A stretch of 64,000 bases of DNA from Progne subis subis (Eukaryota > Chordata > Aves > Passeriformes > Hirundinidae). Where the stretch lies: contig JAKJHU010000067.1 in the NCBI GenBank assembly GCA_022316685.1, positions 1,984,001-2,048,000 on the forward strand, read 5' to 3'. This document shows, piece after piece, positions 1 to 11,816 of the stretch. Under the pieces are notes generated by a model that saw only the letters and a program-made list of their open reading frames with translations, was not told the DNA's origin and searched no databases. The position numbers were made by a program, and so were the translations under genes. The stretch's first letter is position 1. Each line of letters begins with the position of its first letter.

Positions 1-1088
1 TTATGTAAGTTGTATTAAAACAGAGAGAAAATGTTATTCAAGACACTTTGAGCAGTCTCAGATTTCAAAGCAGTATTCACTATTTAGTTTTGCATCTGGC
101 CATGTCTTTGGTACCTGACCTTGGGCCATCAAAACCAAAATTTTGAAAGTCATTCAGAGATGAAAATGTAAGGCAAATAGATAAGGCAAATATAGAAATA
201 AATCTTATGTGCTCACTAGCATTTTTAAACAAGATTTATTTAGAATCAGCTTACTATTTTCTTATTTACACTTCTTAACCTTGTGTTGTTCTTTCATATT
301 CATAAAACATGATTTTAGGCACATCATTATAGAATGGTGTTCTTTTCACAAATATCATGACATTTGTCCTCCAGGCTGATTTCTATTCACTTATGTCATT
401 AGCATTCCTGCTTGGAGGCTGTCCATGTTCTTCTCCTTATTCCTGTGCCAATTCATGACACCTGGCCACAGTAACCTTTCAAATGGTTAAGGATGTGGAA
501 TTCCCTAGGTTTAGGATAATTTTAATATGCAGTCGAAGTTTTGTATGTTTGGACAGATGCCCATGTGTTTTTGAGGCTCCGTTCTCATTTATAATTTAAA
601 AATCCTGAATTACTTTTACAAAAAAAATAATATTTATTGAGATTTGATTCTTCAAGAGATATAGACAAAATTATGCAGAGGGAGGAACATACAGGCAGAG
701 ACACAAGAGAGTTGCCAGGGTAGGAGGGACACCAGAGAAGAAGAAACATTGACAAAAACAAAAATAGGTACGCAGATCAGGGCAGGAGGAAAAGCAGCCA
801 CCCCAGAATAGACAGTGAGGAAGCTGAGGAGAAAGTATGACTGCAAAGGGACTGCAGCTGATGGAGAAGCCCATGTCAGAGCAATAAAGCAGAACCTGCA
901 CTGAACTCTAACTCCTACATTGCCCCTCACAAAAGCAACCAGGTATAAGATAGCACACCAGGAATTAGGGAGGAAAAGTGCTTTTCAGATATTTGTTTAC
1001 CTGATTCTTATTTATTTTTCAGAGTTAGAAACCAAAAATTTGCTAATGGGCAATTAATTAAATCAATTGAAGTTCCCTTCTTGAAATA

Positions 1089-1090
<2 letters not shown>
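1..1090. other. AT-rich DNA without recognised gene
   Basis: No splice-flanked frame or repeat family was recognised here. Bases 650-900 are purine-rich on the plus strand, which produces chance minus-strand frames of 76-92 codons with no protein character. A polypyrimidine tract ending in AG at about 1020 is followed by an AT-rich open stretch that runs into the poly-T tract; I do not call it an exon. Confidence 0.5.

Positions 1091-1135
<45 letters not shown>
1091..1135. repeat. Poly-T tract, about 45 nt
   Basis: An uninterrupted T run. No SINE or LINE body that normally carries a poly-A tail is recognisable on either side. Length may be affected by assembly or replication slippage. Confidence 0.95.
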
Positions 1136-1136
<1 letters not shown>

Positions 1137-3172
1137 TCTCTGGACAGGTCTTCAGCCCTTTTGAAATAAAACACATAAAATTTTAGAAACTGATGTAATG
1201 TTTTCCTTTCTGTAGAATTTTTTTTTTTTTTTTAACAATGGTAAGATCCTATTTATTACCAATAATTTGGAACAAATGGTTAAAATGCATAAAAGTAGGA
1301 TCACAAGATCAATTTATTAGATCATTTATGTAATTGACATAAATGGATTCACTGGCCATATCCATAATTAAACATGGTTTTCATTTTCAGCAAATTGCAT
1401 TTTTAATGTGTAATACCCTCTCTATCTTTATTTCATCTCATGGGTAGCATTTATTTCTACAAATTATAAACTTCCTCTTTCAATGTGTGAATTATTTTTT
1501 GAGTATGTAAAATAAATCAGTTAATGAATTAACTAGATTTTTAAAATTAGACACACTCAAAGATATTAAAATGTTCTGTTGGTTGGAGTGTACTTTCATA
1601 CCTTGTAGCAACATGATAGACTCCCCAAACTCGTAGGCCAATAACTTCAAAAGAAAGATTATTTTTAATCTAACTAGCATTTATCATATATTTACTCTAA
1701 TCCTGTGTATTTATCCCATAAACAGAGGCTTTCATATACTTTTCTGCTTTTGTTTTTTCTTTATGTGCTTGACCTGCTCATTGCTCTATCTGGTTACTTT
1801 CAGAATTTCTTAAAATACAACCTTATCTTCTTATTTCTGGATATGTAACCCTCCTGCTGTAAAACTATTTTCATATCTGCTGACTAATCCAAAGTTCTAA
1901 CACAAAGACATAATTTTATATGTGCTTTTTTGGAAAAAAAAAAAAAAAAAAAAGCTATACAGATTATAAAAATAATGTCTGCTCTGCTTGACACTGATAA
2001 ATAAGAGGTGTTTCATGTGAACAAGACTTATGATAAATGTTTTCAGATAGGGGTCAAGGAATCTCTTGATTAAAGTCAGTAAAGCAGAGTGATGCTTGGG
2101 AAATGACCTTTAAGGTCAGTGTAACTGCAGCCTAGATAGACAAGAGCATATTTCAACCCCAAATTTACTGTGAACTGCTGAAGAACTCTCCCTGCAGTTA
2201 ATTTTGTATTTAGTGTCTGGAATTGATTTATATACAGACTGTTGTCAAGTTCTCTAACAAAATATTTTATATTTATGTTCTTCTTCAGAGTGATTAGAGG
2301 TGAATATCTCATTTGTGCCCTACACAAATGATGTCATTATGAAATTAACTTCCAAAAGTTCGTAAAGAGATATGGTAGCTGCAACAGCTGGCTATTCATA
2401 ACAATATCTGACAAGCTAGAGCTGTTTACCTTTCTGCTTCTTGGCATGTGTATCAAACAATACATAGGGAACTGCACACATAAATATGACAAACTATAAA
2501 TTATAGACAAAATAAACCTAATTTTTTATAGTATTGTTATATAAGGTGAATGTAGTAAATAATATATGAGATGTACTGACTGCTCAGTTGTTAGGAAAAC
2601 CGGACTACCTACATGGGTCTATATGCATAAAAGAGCATGATTTGAGAGTTTGACCATATGTATAATTGAAAAAAATAGATATTTGTCTACTTTATTAATC
2701 AGAGGAATCAAGGCTAGGATATACTTGTCCTAGTTAGCTTTGTAGTTTGGCAAAGTAGTAATTTATTAGCAACTTCCCATTATCACAGAATGGCTGCATA
2801 TGTGAAGTATGAAACTTAAGATGAAATATCCATCTGTATTACTTTAGCTCAAGCTGATTATAGAATGTGCTTCTTCTGGGAGCCATCTGATTTAGACAAT
2901 ACACGATAAAGAGTGAGAGATCTGTCACAACACTGCAGTTTTTGAGATACAGAAATAAAGATAGCCGTGGAGCAAATTTAAGGTAAAAAATCCTTGTGAC
3001 AATATGTTCCTTTCAAAAGAAGTTTGTTTGCAAATTTCTGCATTTAAATTATCACCAATTTTTGATCTTTGTGACTTTCATTGTTCAGCCTTTTCAACGG
3101 CAACTGTGCCTGTTCCTAATCTTATCAGATAATAATTCAACATTTTTATTGGTACATGCTTATTTTGCTCCC
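1136..3172. other. AT-rich DNA without recognised gene
   Basis: Contains short homopolymers (T run near 1218-1233, 20-A run at 1934-1953) and no recognised gene or interspersed repeat. The minus-strand frames at 1492 and 2076 are AT-rich and look random. Confidence 0.5.
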
Positions 3173-3174
3173 CG

Positions 3175-3205
3175 CCCCCCCCCCCCCTTTTTTTTTTTTT
3201 CCCCC
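3175..3205. repeat. Homopyrimidine C/T tract
   Basis: A run of 13 C, then 13 T, then 5 C lies just upstream of the LTR that begins at 3240. It is a pure pyrimidine segment apart from one G just outside. Confidence 0.9.
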
Positions 3206-3405
3206 TTGAGATATCAGTTGTTTAATATCAGTGTTTCACTGTCATGGGTTAACACAGCTTGGTTTTTAGTTAGAGTGGAAACAGTTCCCTATTAGAACCT
3301 TAGAATTGTTTTAGAAAAGACAGGAATGTATCAGAAGCTAATTCTTAGATACTAACACATTTTTTAACTACTGAGGAAGCTGAATGCGACTTTTGGGAAT
3401 ACCCA

Positions 3406-3412
3406 TATAAAA
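3406..3412 (+). promoter_or_regulatory. TATA box of the long LTR
   Basis: TATAAAA lies about 166 bases into the LTR and just upstream of a CpG-rich segment, the position expected for the U3 promoter. Function is inferred from position. Confidence 0.5.
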
Positions 3413-3439
3413 TCCTGTGTGTGTGTCCGAGCCACCCCT

Positions 3440-3760
3440 TTTTCCTTCCGGCCGGAGGAGCAGGTAACACCTGCTCTGGGGCCGGCCCTGTAGAGCGCCC
3501 CGGGCCGGCCAGGCCCCGCTGCTCCCCTCACGTCGGAGGGAGCCAGCCCTGGTCTGGTCGTGCCCCCCTACCCCGGGGCCCCATCAGCTCCCGGCGGGGG
3601 AGGCTGCAGCTTAACATCATCATCTTAATTTTAAAGCCTACCCCGAGCTATCTGAGGTGGGGGTCATGTCTGCCGGCGCCCGTAACAACTACAGGCCCTG
3701 TTGGGCCGGGCCCACACCATGAAACGAGGGGTGGGAAGGAGCAATCTGCGTTTTTAGCTG
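3440..3760 (+). other. CpG-rich block inside the LTR
   Basis: This is the most GC- and CpG-rich segment of the window, with several GGCCGG-type words. It includes a perfect 8-bp hairpin at 3458-3476 (GAGCAGGT, loop AAC, ACCTGCTC), which also carries a splice-donor-like CAGGTAAC. It most likely represents R/U5 or leader-like sequence of the LTR rather than a host CpG island. Confidence 0.6.
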
Positions 3761-4621
3761 TTAAGTTTCTGACTGCCTGAGCTGCTTAAAATCTAGCACC
3801 ATGAGCTGCAGCAGAGGGAGCAAAGACCCAGGCAAGAAAATTAACTCCTTCTTGACACAAAATAAAACTTCTGGAGCTCTAACTCTTCCCTGGGAGGGTG
3901 GAAAAGTAAAAAGTGATTGAACTATAAGGAAACACAGCATGAAGTCAGTGAAAAGGCTATTAAGACAAGGGGTTGAGAAGTTTGCCATTTTAGGCTAGAC
4001 TTCTCAACTGAACCATGGTAATGAACTCTATATATAGATTGTACCTTTAAATCACAGGGAAAAAATATATATGCATTTGGGGAGATGATTGTTTAAATTT
4101 GTAGATTTGAGCAAAAGTGTCTGTGGTGGACTGAGTAATATTGCATTCTGGTGATCCCATGAAATGCTTGAACAGAGAGAGATGAGAAGCTCTCTGCGCT
4201 AGTGAAGAAGTGAGAAGACATCTCTGTTCCCTGAGATGAAGAACCCTTTGTCTTTGGAGTTATTCATCTTTAGAAGGTGACGCCCCAGTATGCCTGAGAC
4301 CCATGACCCATAAGCAGCTTGGGAAACTGCTAATGGGAGTGGAGTTCACAAAAGCAGGTTTTCCCTGGGTGGCTTTTTTTTGTGACAGCTAAAAGCCACA
4401 AGTTCTAAATTGTCAGTGGGGGGAAAATCCATGGTAAACTAAGAGAGACTCCCCTCCCTAAAGAACTGATAAACATTATTTTTACAATTATGAAACTGAC
4501 TGAAAATCACAAGTTTTGTCTCTTTATGTTGTTTGTGGGAAAGTGAACAGTTTGTGAGTGAGGGAGAGTGTTTTGAAGGTTTCATTTTGCTTTTTTTTTC
4601 CCGCTCCTTTTAATGTGGGTT

Positions 4622-4627
4622 AATAAA
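4622..4627 (+). terminator. AATAAA polyadenylation signal of the LTR
   Basis: AATAAA lies 130 bases before the proposed LTR 3' end, followed by a T-rich segment, as expected for the LTR polyadenylation site. Confidence 0.5.
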
Positions 4628-4761
4628 TCTATCTGTTTACCTTTAAGCTGGGCCTGTTTTGCCTTTTTCTCCTAATCCTATCTCACAGCAGAAAAGACAC
4701 TTAAACCACTATACTAAATTTGGTAAACAGAAACAGAGGAACATGAAACCACTACATAATT

Positions 4762-4781
4762 TGGTGTTTCTGCCCAGTTAG
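4762..4781 (+). promoter_or_regulatory. Retroviral primer-binding site, tRNA-Val type
   Basis: TGGTGTTTCTGCCCAG is the complement of the 3' end of vertebrate tRNA-Val with CCA (TGGTGTTTCCGCCCGG). The two differences in these 16 bases are C-to-T and G-to-A at CpG sites, the decay expected in methylated old DNA. It starts five bases after the LTR end. This identifies the upstream LTR as a 5' LTR and gives the primer class of the family. Confidence 0.7.
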
Positions 4782-7070
4782 AACTTAACAAAGCACAGTC
4801 ACCAATTCAGATAATATTATCTGTTTCACCGAAGGAAAAGTGAAATAGTCACAAATCTTTCATGTGGCCCCACACTGATTTCAGACAGGGATAAAAACTA
4901 GCTTTCTTTTACCAAGGCTAACTAATGATTCTGTGAGATTGCACGGTTTAATACTCCATCAATGAACAGCTTCTGTAATGATTTGCATCTATAAAACATG
5001 TCTAGAAGTCTATCTTTTCAAAATAGGATTTTATATTATACAGTTCAGAGGGGAAGACAGGGACAGGGAATCAAGCCCAACATTTTAGACTGACAAACTC
5101 TTGAATATTTTTCCCAGCTTTAACTCTTGCTGTACTAAGAATCTTACAAAGTTAGAAGGATACGTGACAGTTTTGACAAAGCTACACTACCTTGGTGGTT
5201 ATTGAAGATCTTCCAAACTGATGTGTAACCTATGTAAAAAGAAACTAGTTCATTGAAAACACACAGCAAAACATCTCACTGTAAGTGAATGAGAGTTCTC
5301 ACAATTACCATAATAAGGTCCATTGTTTTGTCACACTTCTGTGCCCCCCCTGGGAAAGATTATTACTACAGAAGGTAGAAAAGAAAGTCATTCCAGTTGT
5401 GTAAGTCATAAATATATTTGCAGTACCCTCAAAGATGGGGCATAAAATGTATTCTAAATTGAGCTACATTGTGTATGTGTTGGTGGGGTGTGGGAATATC
5501 TAGACAAGAAAAAGCAGAATCTGAGGAAGAAAGCATTCTGCTTTTGTGAATATGATGCCATCATTGTGCTATAAGCAGATGCAAAGCCTTTCTTATTTCT
5601 GTAGATCAAGGAGCAAACATTGTAGCCTGTTGACTGCAAATGATTAAAACAGAGCCATTTCTCTAAAAGCTTTAAATAAAATATTGTAAAATAAATAGCA
5701 AAAAACCCCAAAACACCTGCAATTTGCCTAGAAATTATTGTCACATTATTAGGGGGATAAAGTAAAGTTTTCTTTAGGCATGCTGTGGTCCAACAAAAAA
5801 ATTAACTCCCTGTGCATAGCTCTAAAATTGTCTTCAAAGAAAAACTGAGGTAAAAGTAAAGAAATTTTTATGAACTGTCTCAGAATTCTACTATGCACAC
5901 TGTCTAAGCACTCAGAATGGAGGTGCTCAGTTTGTTCCCAAAGCTAAGAGAATCAAATGCGCAGTGTATGGGCCTACGCTATACGTACAGCAAAATACAG
6001 GTAAGACTTACGATTTGATAAAGACTCTTTTAAGAAGGACAGGAAAAGAAGACAAGAAAGAAGAGTTTCCCTTTATGTGAGACAGCAATTGGAGTGGATG
6101 GATATGATGGCTATGATATCCAATTCAGCTGGATTTTTTGACTCTTACTGCTGACTTGATTGAGCATCATATGGCTCAGCATCCCTTTGTCATGATCTTG
6201 TGCATGCAAAATGACTAGCCTAGGAAGAAACTGTGTTGTAATTCTTGGTCAATGCAGAATTAAAAAGTTCTAGTTTTGATTTGATAATCAGATGAAACAC
6301 TGAATTTTTTAAAATAACAATATACAAAAGTCTAGTGATAATAAGGAAGAAAACTACCCCTTGAAGGGGTTACTAGTGACTGAAACATGATTCTGTAGAT
6401 CAGGAATTATCTGCATACGTATTGATAACATAATTTTCCATCTGTCCCTGTTTTGCTTACCAGGACATACCACATATATAAAGATTTTTTTTCCCCCTCC
6501 CAAATATTTGTGTCTGTGGATAGTATCTATAATATCTCCAAGGTGATCTGTTATCTGCCTTCATTAAGATAGCATCAATTGGTAATCAAAGCTGTATCTT
6601 TGTGAAGATTTCTGGCCTCATTCTTCAAGAGAAACTTTTGATTAGTTACCAAATTTCCTTGGACTTACCTCATGAGAATTATGTCAGAATTTATATCATC
6701 ATCTAACTATATTTTTATGAAGTTGATTTGTACATTTGTGCTTATGGTGGAAATAACAATTATGAATAAAATATTTAATATCTTCCACAACAAATAATCA
6801 GCAATTATTTTACATAGGCATACCAAGTATTTAAATAGTTGAAGAAGTCTTGTATTGATCACAAAAAAATTGTTTGTTCAGCAGAATTTTTTTTTTACTG
6901 ATTTTGTGCACAGTGTGCATTCTGAGAAACCACCTGGTCATTAATTTTAGCAGTATGACTAGAAAATATATTTTTGTCATATTCTGCACTGCCTTATGCT
7001 ATGGGACTCTAGTACAGTGTTTCTTGTTTTACCACGGCCACAAAATAACATTGTAAAATGAATTTATTAA
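4782..7070. other. ERV leader remnant, then AT-rich DNA
   Basis: About 40 bases after the primer-binding site may still be viral leader. A GTTTCAC at 4823-4829 repeats the seven bases that immediately precede the LTR (3233-3239). No gag, pol or second LTR follows. The rest is AT-rich with no recognised gene or repeat. Confidence 0.45.
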
Positions 7071-7092
7071 TGAGGACTCAAAAGAGTCCTCA
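7071..7092. repeat. Perfect 9-bp inverted repeat, 4-nt loop
   Basis: TGAGGACTC and GAGTCCTCA flank AAAA. It could form a small hairpin, but no transcript context is visible. Confidence 0.9.
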
Positions 7093-7428
7093 CAGGGGGT
7101 TAGGGGGTAGTCACAGTTAACACTATGATGCGAATCAAGAATGTACTGAATGATATGAAAGTTGGGTCACAACTTTATTTATACTTGAATATAGTACACA
7201 TCTAGACAGAAATTTTAGTTGATAAAAAGTGAAGCAACAGAAGTGGAAAGGTAAGCAGGTCTGTGAAAAGATACTTGAATGAAAATTCTATTTCATAGCG
7301 ATTTTTTTTTTTTTTTTTTTCTCTTTTGGCAACTGATATTTCTATGCTGAAGTCCTAATGTGAATGAATTGAGTCACTAGGAGTAGTAGAAGTTGTATCA
7401 CTGCATGAGATAATTGCACCAGAGCTAG

Positions 7429-7775
7429 TCATAGAATCACAGAAAGGCTTGTCTTGGAAGGGACCTTAAGGATAATCTAGTTCCAGCACCTGTGCATAGG
7501 CAGGGACTCCTTCCACTACACCAGATCACTGAGAGTCCCATTCAACTTGGCCCCAAACAGTTAAAGGGACAAGGCCTTTACAACTTCTCTAGGCAACATG
7601 TTCCAGTACCTCATCATCCTCACAGTAAAGAATTTCTTCCTAACATCTCATCTAGACCAGCCCTCTTTGAGTTTCAAACCATTGTTGTCCTGGCAGCATC
7701 TGCCTGCAGAAGAATTGTGTCTGCCTCCTTTTATAAACCCCTGTAAGATACTGGAAGGCCACAATGGGGGTTTTT
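7429..7775 (-). mobile_element. CR1 LINE 3' fragment, minus strand
   Basis: The plus strand begins with TCATAGAATCACAGAA, then wording close to the reversed CR1 3' region, such as 'GGAAGGGACCTTAAGGAT', 'TTCCACTACACCAGA' and 'AAGAATTTCTTCCTAACAT'. The element's 3' end is at 7429 and it is 5'-truncated near 7775, as is usual for CR1 insertions. The frames at 7492 and 7598 lie inside it and are not genes. Confidence 0.9.
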
Positions 7776-8941
7776 CCAGAGCAGCTTTGCATTAATTTTA
7801 TCAGGACAACGGATATTCTGCTGGATGTTTGTTTTTATTTTGCTGTCAGTATTTCCATTTGAATGTAAGTAACACTTTTTGCAATATATGACTGTTAGGC
7901 AAACAGTTTCCTAAGGTTAAATCACAAAAAAATATTTTATAATATACATTCAAATTATTGGTAAAATAATAATTGTATTCAAATGCAAGATGCTTTTTTA
8001 TCTGCTGTGCCACACCCAAAGGTAAAATTTCTTTCTGTCATTCCAGGTTTTATTTGTAATTTATTATCTCTGAAAGTTAATTATTGACCTTTGTTTATGC
8101 AAAATGCAAATGCATTTTAGAAAATGTGATCTTCTTCTAGATATCTTGATATTCATCACAGTCAGTATCAGTTTTAAAAGCATAAACATTGAAAAGAAAC
8201 ATTGTCTCAGCTTTAACAATATGATGTAGAAATTTGGTATATATTGTCTCTCAGATAATGTTACCAAATAGGAAATTTTTATCCAAAAAAATCAAACCTG
8301 TTAACTATCCATAAGCTGCACACAGCAAAGCTTTTACATTAGAGAACATAATTAAACTTGTGTGGAATTATATTTTAAGTATTTTTCATATGGATATGTT
8401 AAATCCATCCCCAATCTGCTATAATTGGCAATTAGGATGAGATGATCCCCAAAAATGAATAACCATAATTAACTAGCTAAGAAGCACACCTCACTTTCCC
8501 TGTTATCAATGTTGCTATCAGCTCTCTGCACATGGAGAATATTATTGCAACTGTCACAGAATTAAATTAAATCTATCCAGCAACATCTGTCTCTTCAGAA
8601 GAAAATATGAATAATTTCACCAACTTTCCCCATCTCTGCCTGCTTATTCTAATTATGATGTAATGGAGGACATCAGCAGGCTGTGGACTTGGTGATTAAC
8701 CCAGGGCAGATGAGAAACAGGCATAGTGAGATGAGCAAGGAACATAGATCAGTTCAATCAATTATCTTTTTTTCTCAAGGCTCTTAAATACAGCAGTGAC
8801 CTTGTGATGGGAAACAGTAAGTTACACTTGAACCCATTTAGGAGGTCAGACATTTTACAATACATTACAGGAGCTAAATTCATGTTTTTCAATTCAGTTA
8901 CACAAAAAGTAGTATTAGGTATGCATATCAAAAGTATAAAA
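7776..8941. other. AT-rich DNA without recognised gene
   Basis: No gene or repeat family recognised. Bases 8480-8720 are less AT-rich than their surroundings and follow a polypyrimidine-AG, but no splice donor closes an open frame. Confidence 0.45.
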
Positions 8942-8996
8942 TGTGTGTGTGTGTGTGTGTGTGCATGTATATATATATGTATATATATATATATAA
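8942..8996. repeat. (TG)n-(TA)n compound microsatellite
   Basis: About ten TG units followed by about thirteen TA units with interruptions. The overlapping frames on both strands at 8758-9034 are artefacts of this repeat. Confidence 0.95.
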
Positions 8997-11772
8997 AATA
9001 TACACACACCATTTGCAGACCTTTATGTTTCTAATACAGTGATAAGCCTTTAGCTTGTTCACTTTCTTTTTTCATTAATTAGCCAACACAGCATTCCTCC
9101 CTTGTTTTATTCCAGTTCTGATTAAAAATCTGTCTGCAGCTATTGAAATAATATGGAAAATAATATGACAATATGGTGATTAGAAGAAAAGCAAAAAAAA
9201 TTTCGAATGTCATTTCCAATCTTCACAACAAAGTGTGGACATATCAACAAAATTAAAGTTTTAAAGTATATTCACTTGTATTGCCTGTTTTTTTTTTAAA
9301 GACTGTGGAGCTCATTTAATTCAGATTGCAGTTTCTTGCCTGAAAAGTTGTCACTATAGAGCAGTTGGACTAATGATCCAAGATTTATTCTGGTAGCATT
9401 CTGTGCTTCCTACACTAAATGAAGCAATTTGGTGCAGCCAAACACTAATCCACTGTGTCGTATTTGGCATCATTAGTCAAAACTTTGTGATCAAAACTGT
9501 TGAAATCGAATGGGGAATCTACATACTAACATAGTTTCCTATACCACTTAGTTTAAAGACAAAGTAAAAAACATCCATCACAATAAAGACAAAGACTAAA
9601 CAAAGAGAATAAATCCAACTCATTAAAGTAAATAATTTTATGGGAAGGTGGAAGAGTTTCACAAGGGAAGTTAAAATGCCAGTTGTGATCATCAGTGAGT
9701 ATCTGGGGAGAAAAAGCAACTCAGATGCTTTTACCATGAGCAGGATTCTTTTTGCTACTTCAAGACAATGTAACCTTTCAATCAAATTACTATATGGAAA
9801 TAAATGTCATAGAACTTAGCAATTTTGTAATGCCAGATGCTGCTGCAACAAGTTTTTTTTAGTTTAGATATTGAATTGTGACTTGAAAAATACTTGTAAA
9901 TGCAATGATGGAATTTGCTTTCACTTATTTATTTTTATTGACTTAATTTTTCTGTCATCCTATATGGGAAGATAGCATTCCCTAGAACCAGAATTTTCTC
10001 CTCAGGTTTTAGTGGGCATATATAAGCATCAAAGCAATGTTTTTTTATTTGCTCCTGTATCTTATGAGGTGGATTGTCATGTCCATTGCAAACAGGCTAG
10101 ATTCAGAAAGGGACTGTATTACCTGCAAGTGAGGAACTACCACAACAATATTTTGAACTTTTAGCAAGTAATCCAATATCCAGAACAGGTGACAAAATTC
10201 AAAGTTTAAAATATTATTTAACAACCTCCCCTAACTTAGTACTGACATAAAGTCACCCAGTGGTATTACACTATGGGGAGTTACCCAAAAGTATTATACT
10301 CAGTACATTTTAAAATAATTTTTTCAAGAATGTAAAGGATATTTAAGTCCAAGCTGCATTTCTATCCCAGACTTTTTCCATCTGTACTTCCTTGGCTTTA
10401 AATACAATTGAAAAAACTAAAACAAACAAACAACAAATAAAAAACCCAAGCCCCTCAAACAAACAAAAAAGAAAACTAACAAAACAACAAAAATAAAAGC
10501 TACAAAACTCTGACCTAAAAAATTATCATTATGAACCAAAAAGGATTTCAACAATGAAGGCCCTTTCAGATCTCCTTGAATTTGGTGACTAATTAATTTT
10601 CACCATTTGTTGTCGCTTGCAATAATCAAGCTACCTCAGAAATCTAACATACCAGAGACAAAGGGATTCTTTTATCCTATTGTCTCTTACTACAATTAAT
10701 CTTGGTAATTTCAGCGATCTGAGAAAGTGTGGTTATTAGAGTGTAACATGGAAAAATTACTGTTAGCTTCCATGACTGGCTAGTAGCCTCCATATCACTG
10801 AGATGTTTACATTTAATTTACTTAGGCTGATGTGAGAACAACAGTAGAATACTGGATCTATTCAGACAATAGGACTGAGCTTTTGTCTGCTGGCACTATT
10901 TAAAATGTGGGGGAATGAAATACCTGAAGAAAAATATAAAGTTGTATTACAAGAATGCAAAGCCTTTTTTCTTGATTGTATCTGAAATCAGGAATATTGA
11001 TCTGCCTTGGACTGCCATTTTGTGGCATTTTCACCAATTTGAAACACAAATGTAGATTGAAGTTCTATTTCACCTGAAAAGCTTTAGTTACGAATTGCTG
11101 TTTTCTTATTTCTTGAAGGAGGATACCAACATAATTTATTGTTCTTATTGTCAAGTCAACATTTGCTGAATAAAGAGTCTAATAACTCTCTGGAAGAAAA
11201 AATGCAAATACATATGTGAAGTTATTTGTTAGAAAATTAACTTCTGGAACATTACACTTAATTTGTAATAAGGGTTTCAGGTTGGTGGATACCACACTTT
11301 TTCAGGGTTGAATCATAAGGCAATTTGAAAATTAAATCAAAAACTAATGAATAGTCATAAATAAAATTTGATGATACCCAGAAATCACATCTGAAAAAAT
11401 TATTTTTCTTAATGTAAGAATCATTAAAGAAACCCTGTAAATAGTGTATTTTTGATTTATATTTATGAAGAGAGCTTGAACTTTTGAAGCTTTACATTTT
11501 CTGCTCTTTTAATTTAAGTAATATAATAGAGGATAAATCAGATAATTGTCTGGTGTTTCAGTTAAAGTTAAAAACATGGCAAGAGTTTTTCCAAGAAGAG
11601 ATTCTCTGGAAAAAAGAAATATAATTTTCTTCAGGTCTTTCTATCTATATAACAAAATATAAGTTTCACAAAAGGTAATATGAGAGTTTAGTTGAGAAAG
11701 GCATAGCTTGAGTTGTGGAGAAGCTCTTATATTTGTATTGGATTGGCAATATGGTTTTCTGTTTTGTGATCA

Positions 11773-11775
<3 letters not shown>
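8997..11775. other. AT-rich DNA with an A-rich segment
   Basis: No recognised gene. An A-rich low-complexity stretch at about 10408-10500 contains AAAC-type repeats. The 88-codon minus-strand frame at 9519-9785 is hydrophobic only because the DNA is AT-rich. Confidence 0.5.

Positions 11776-11816
<41 letters not shown>
11776..11816. repeat. Poly-T tract, 41 nt
   Basis: Uninterrupted T run with no neighbouring retroposon body recognised. It creates the phenylalanine-rich chance frame at 11708-11983. Confidence 0.95.

Larger units (their letters stand above)
3240..4756 (+). mobile_element. Long ERV LTR (ERVL-like), plus strand
   Basis: I read this as one long LTR. It starts with TGTCATGGGTTAAC, a start I associate from memory with avian ERVL-type LTRs, and ends in CTACA. 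It is followed after five bases by a retroviral primer-binding site at 4762. It has a TATAAAA box at 3406, a GC- and CpG-rich block at about 3440-3760, a second TATA-like run near 4029 and an AATAAA at 4622. The length, about 1.5 kb, is large for an LTR. An alternative is that the LTR starts only at TGTGGTGG (4122, 635 bp) and the GC-rich part is a separate element. The 119-codon frame at 3421-3780 lies in the CpG-rich block and resembles no gag, pol or env protein I know, so I treat it as non-coding. Confidence 0.7.

Noticed and set aside
3421..3780. 119-codon frame in a CpG-rich block
   Set aside because: It lies inside the long LTR and has no recognisable viral or host domain; GC-rich DNA has few stops.
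9519..9785. Hydrophobic 88-codon minus-strand frame resembling a membrane protein
   Set aside because: AT-rich DNA yields Leu/Phe/Ile-rich frames; no conserved motif or supporting context.
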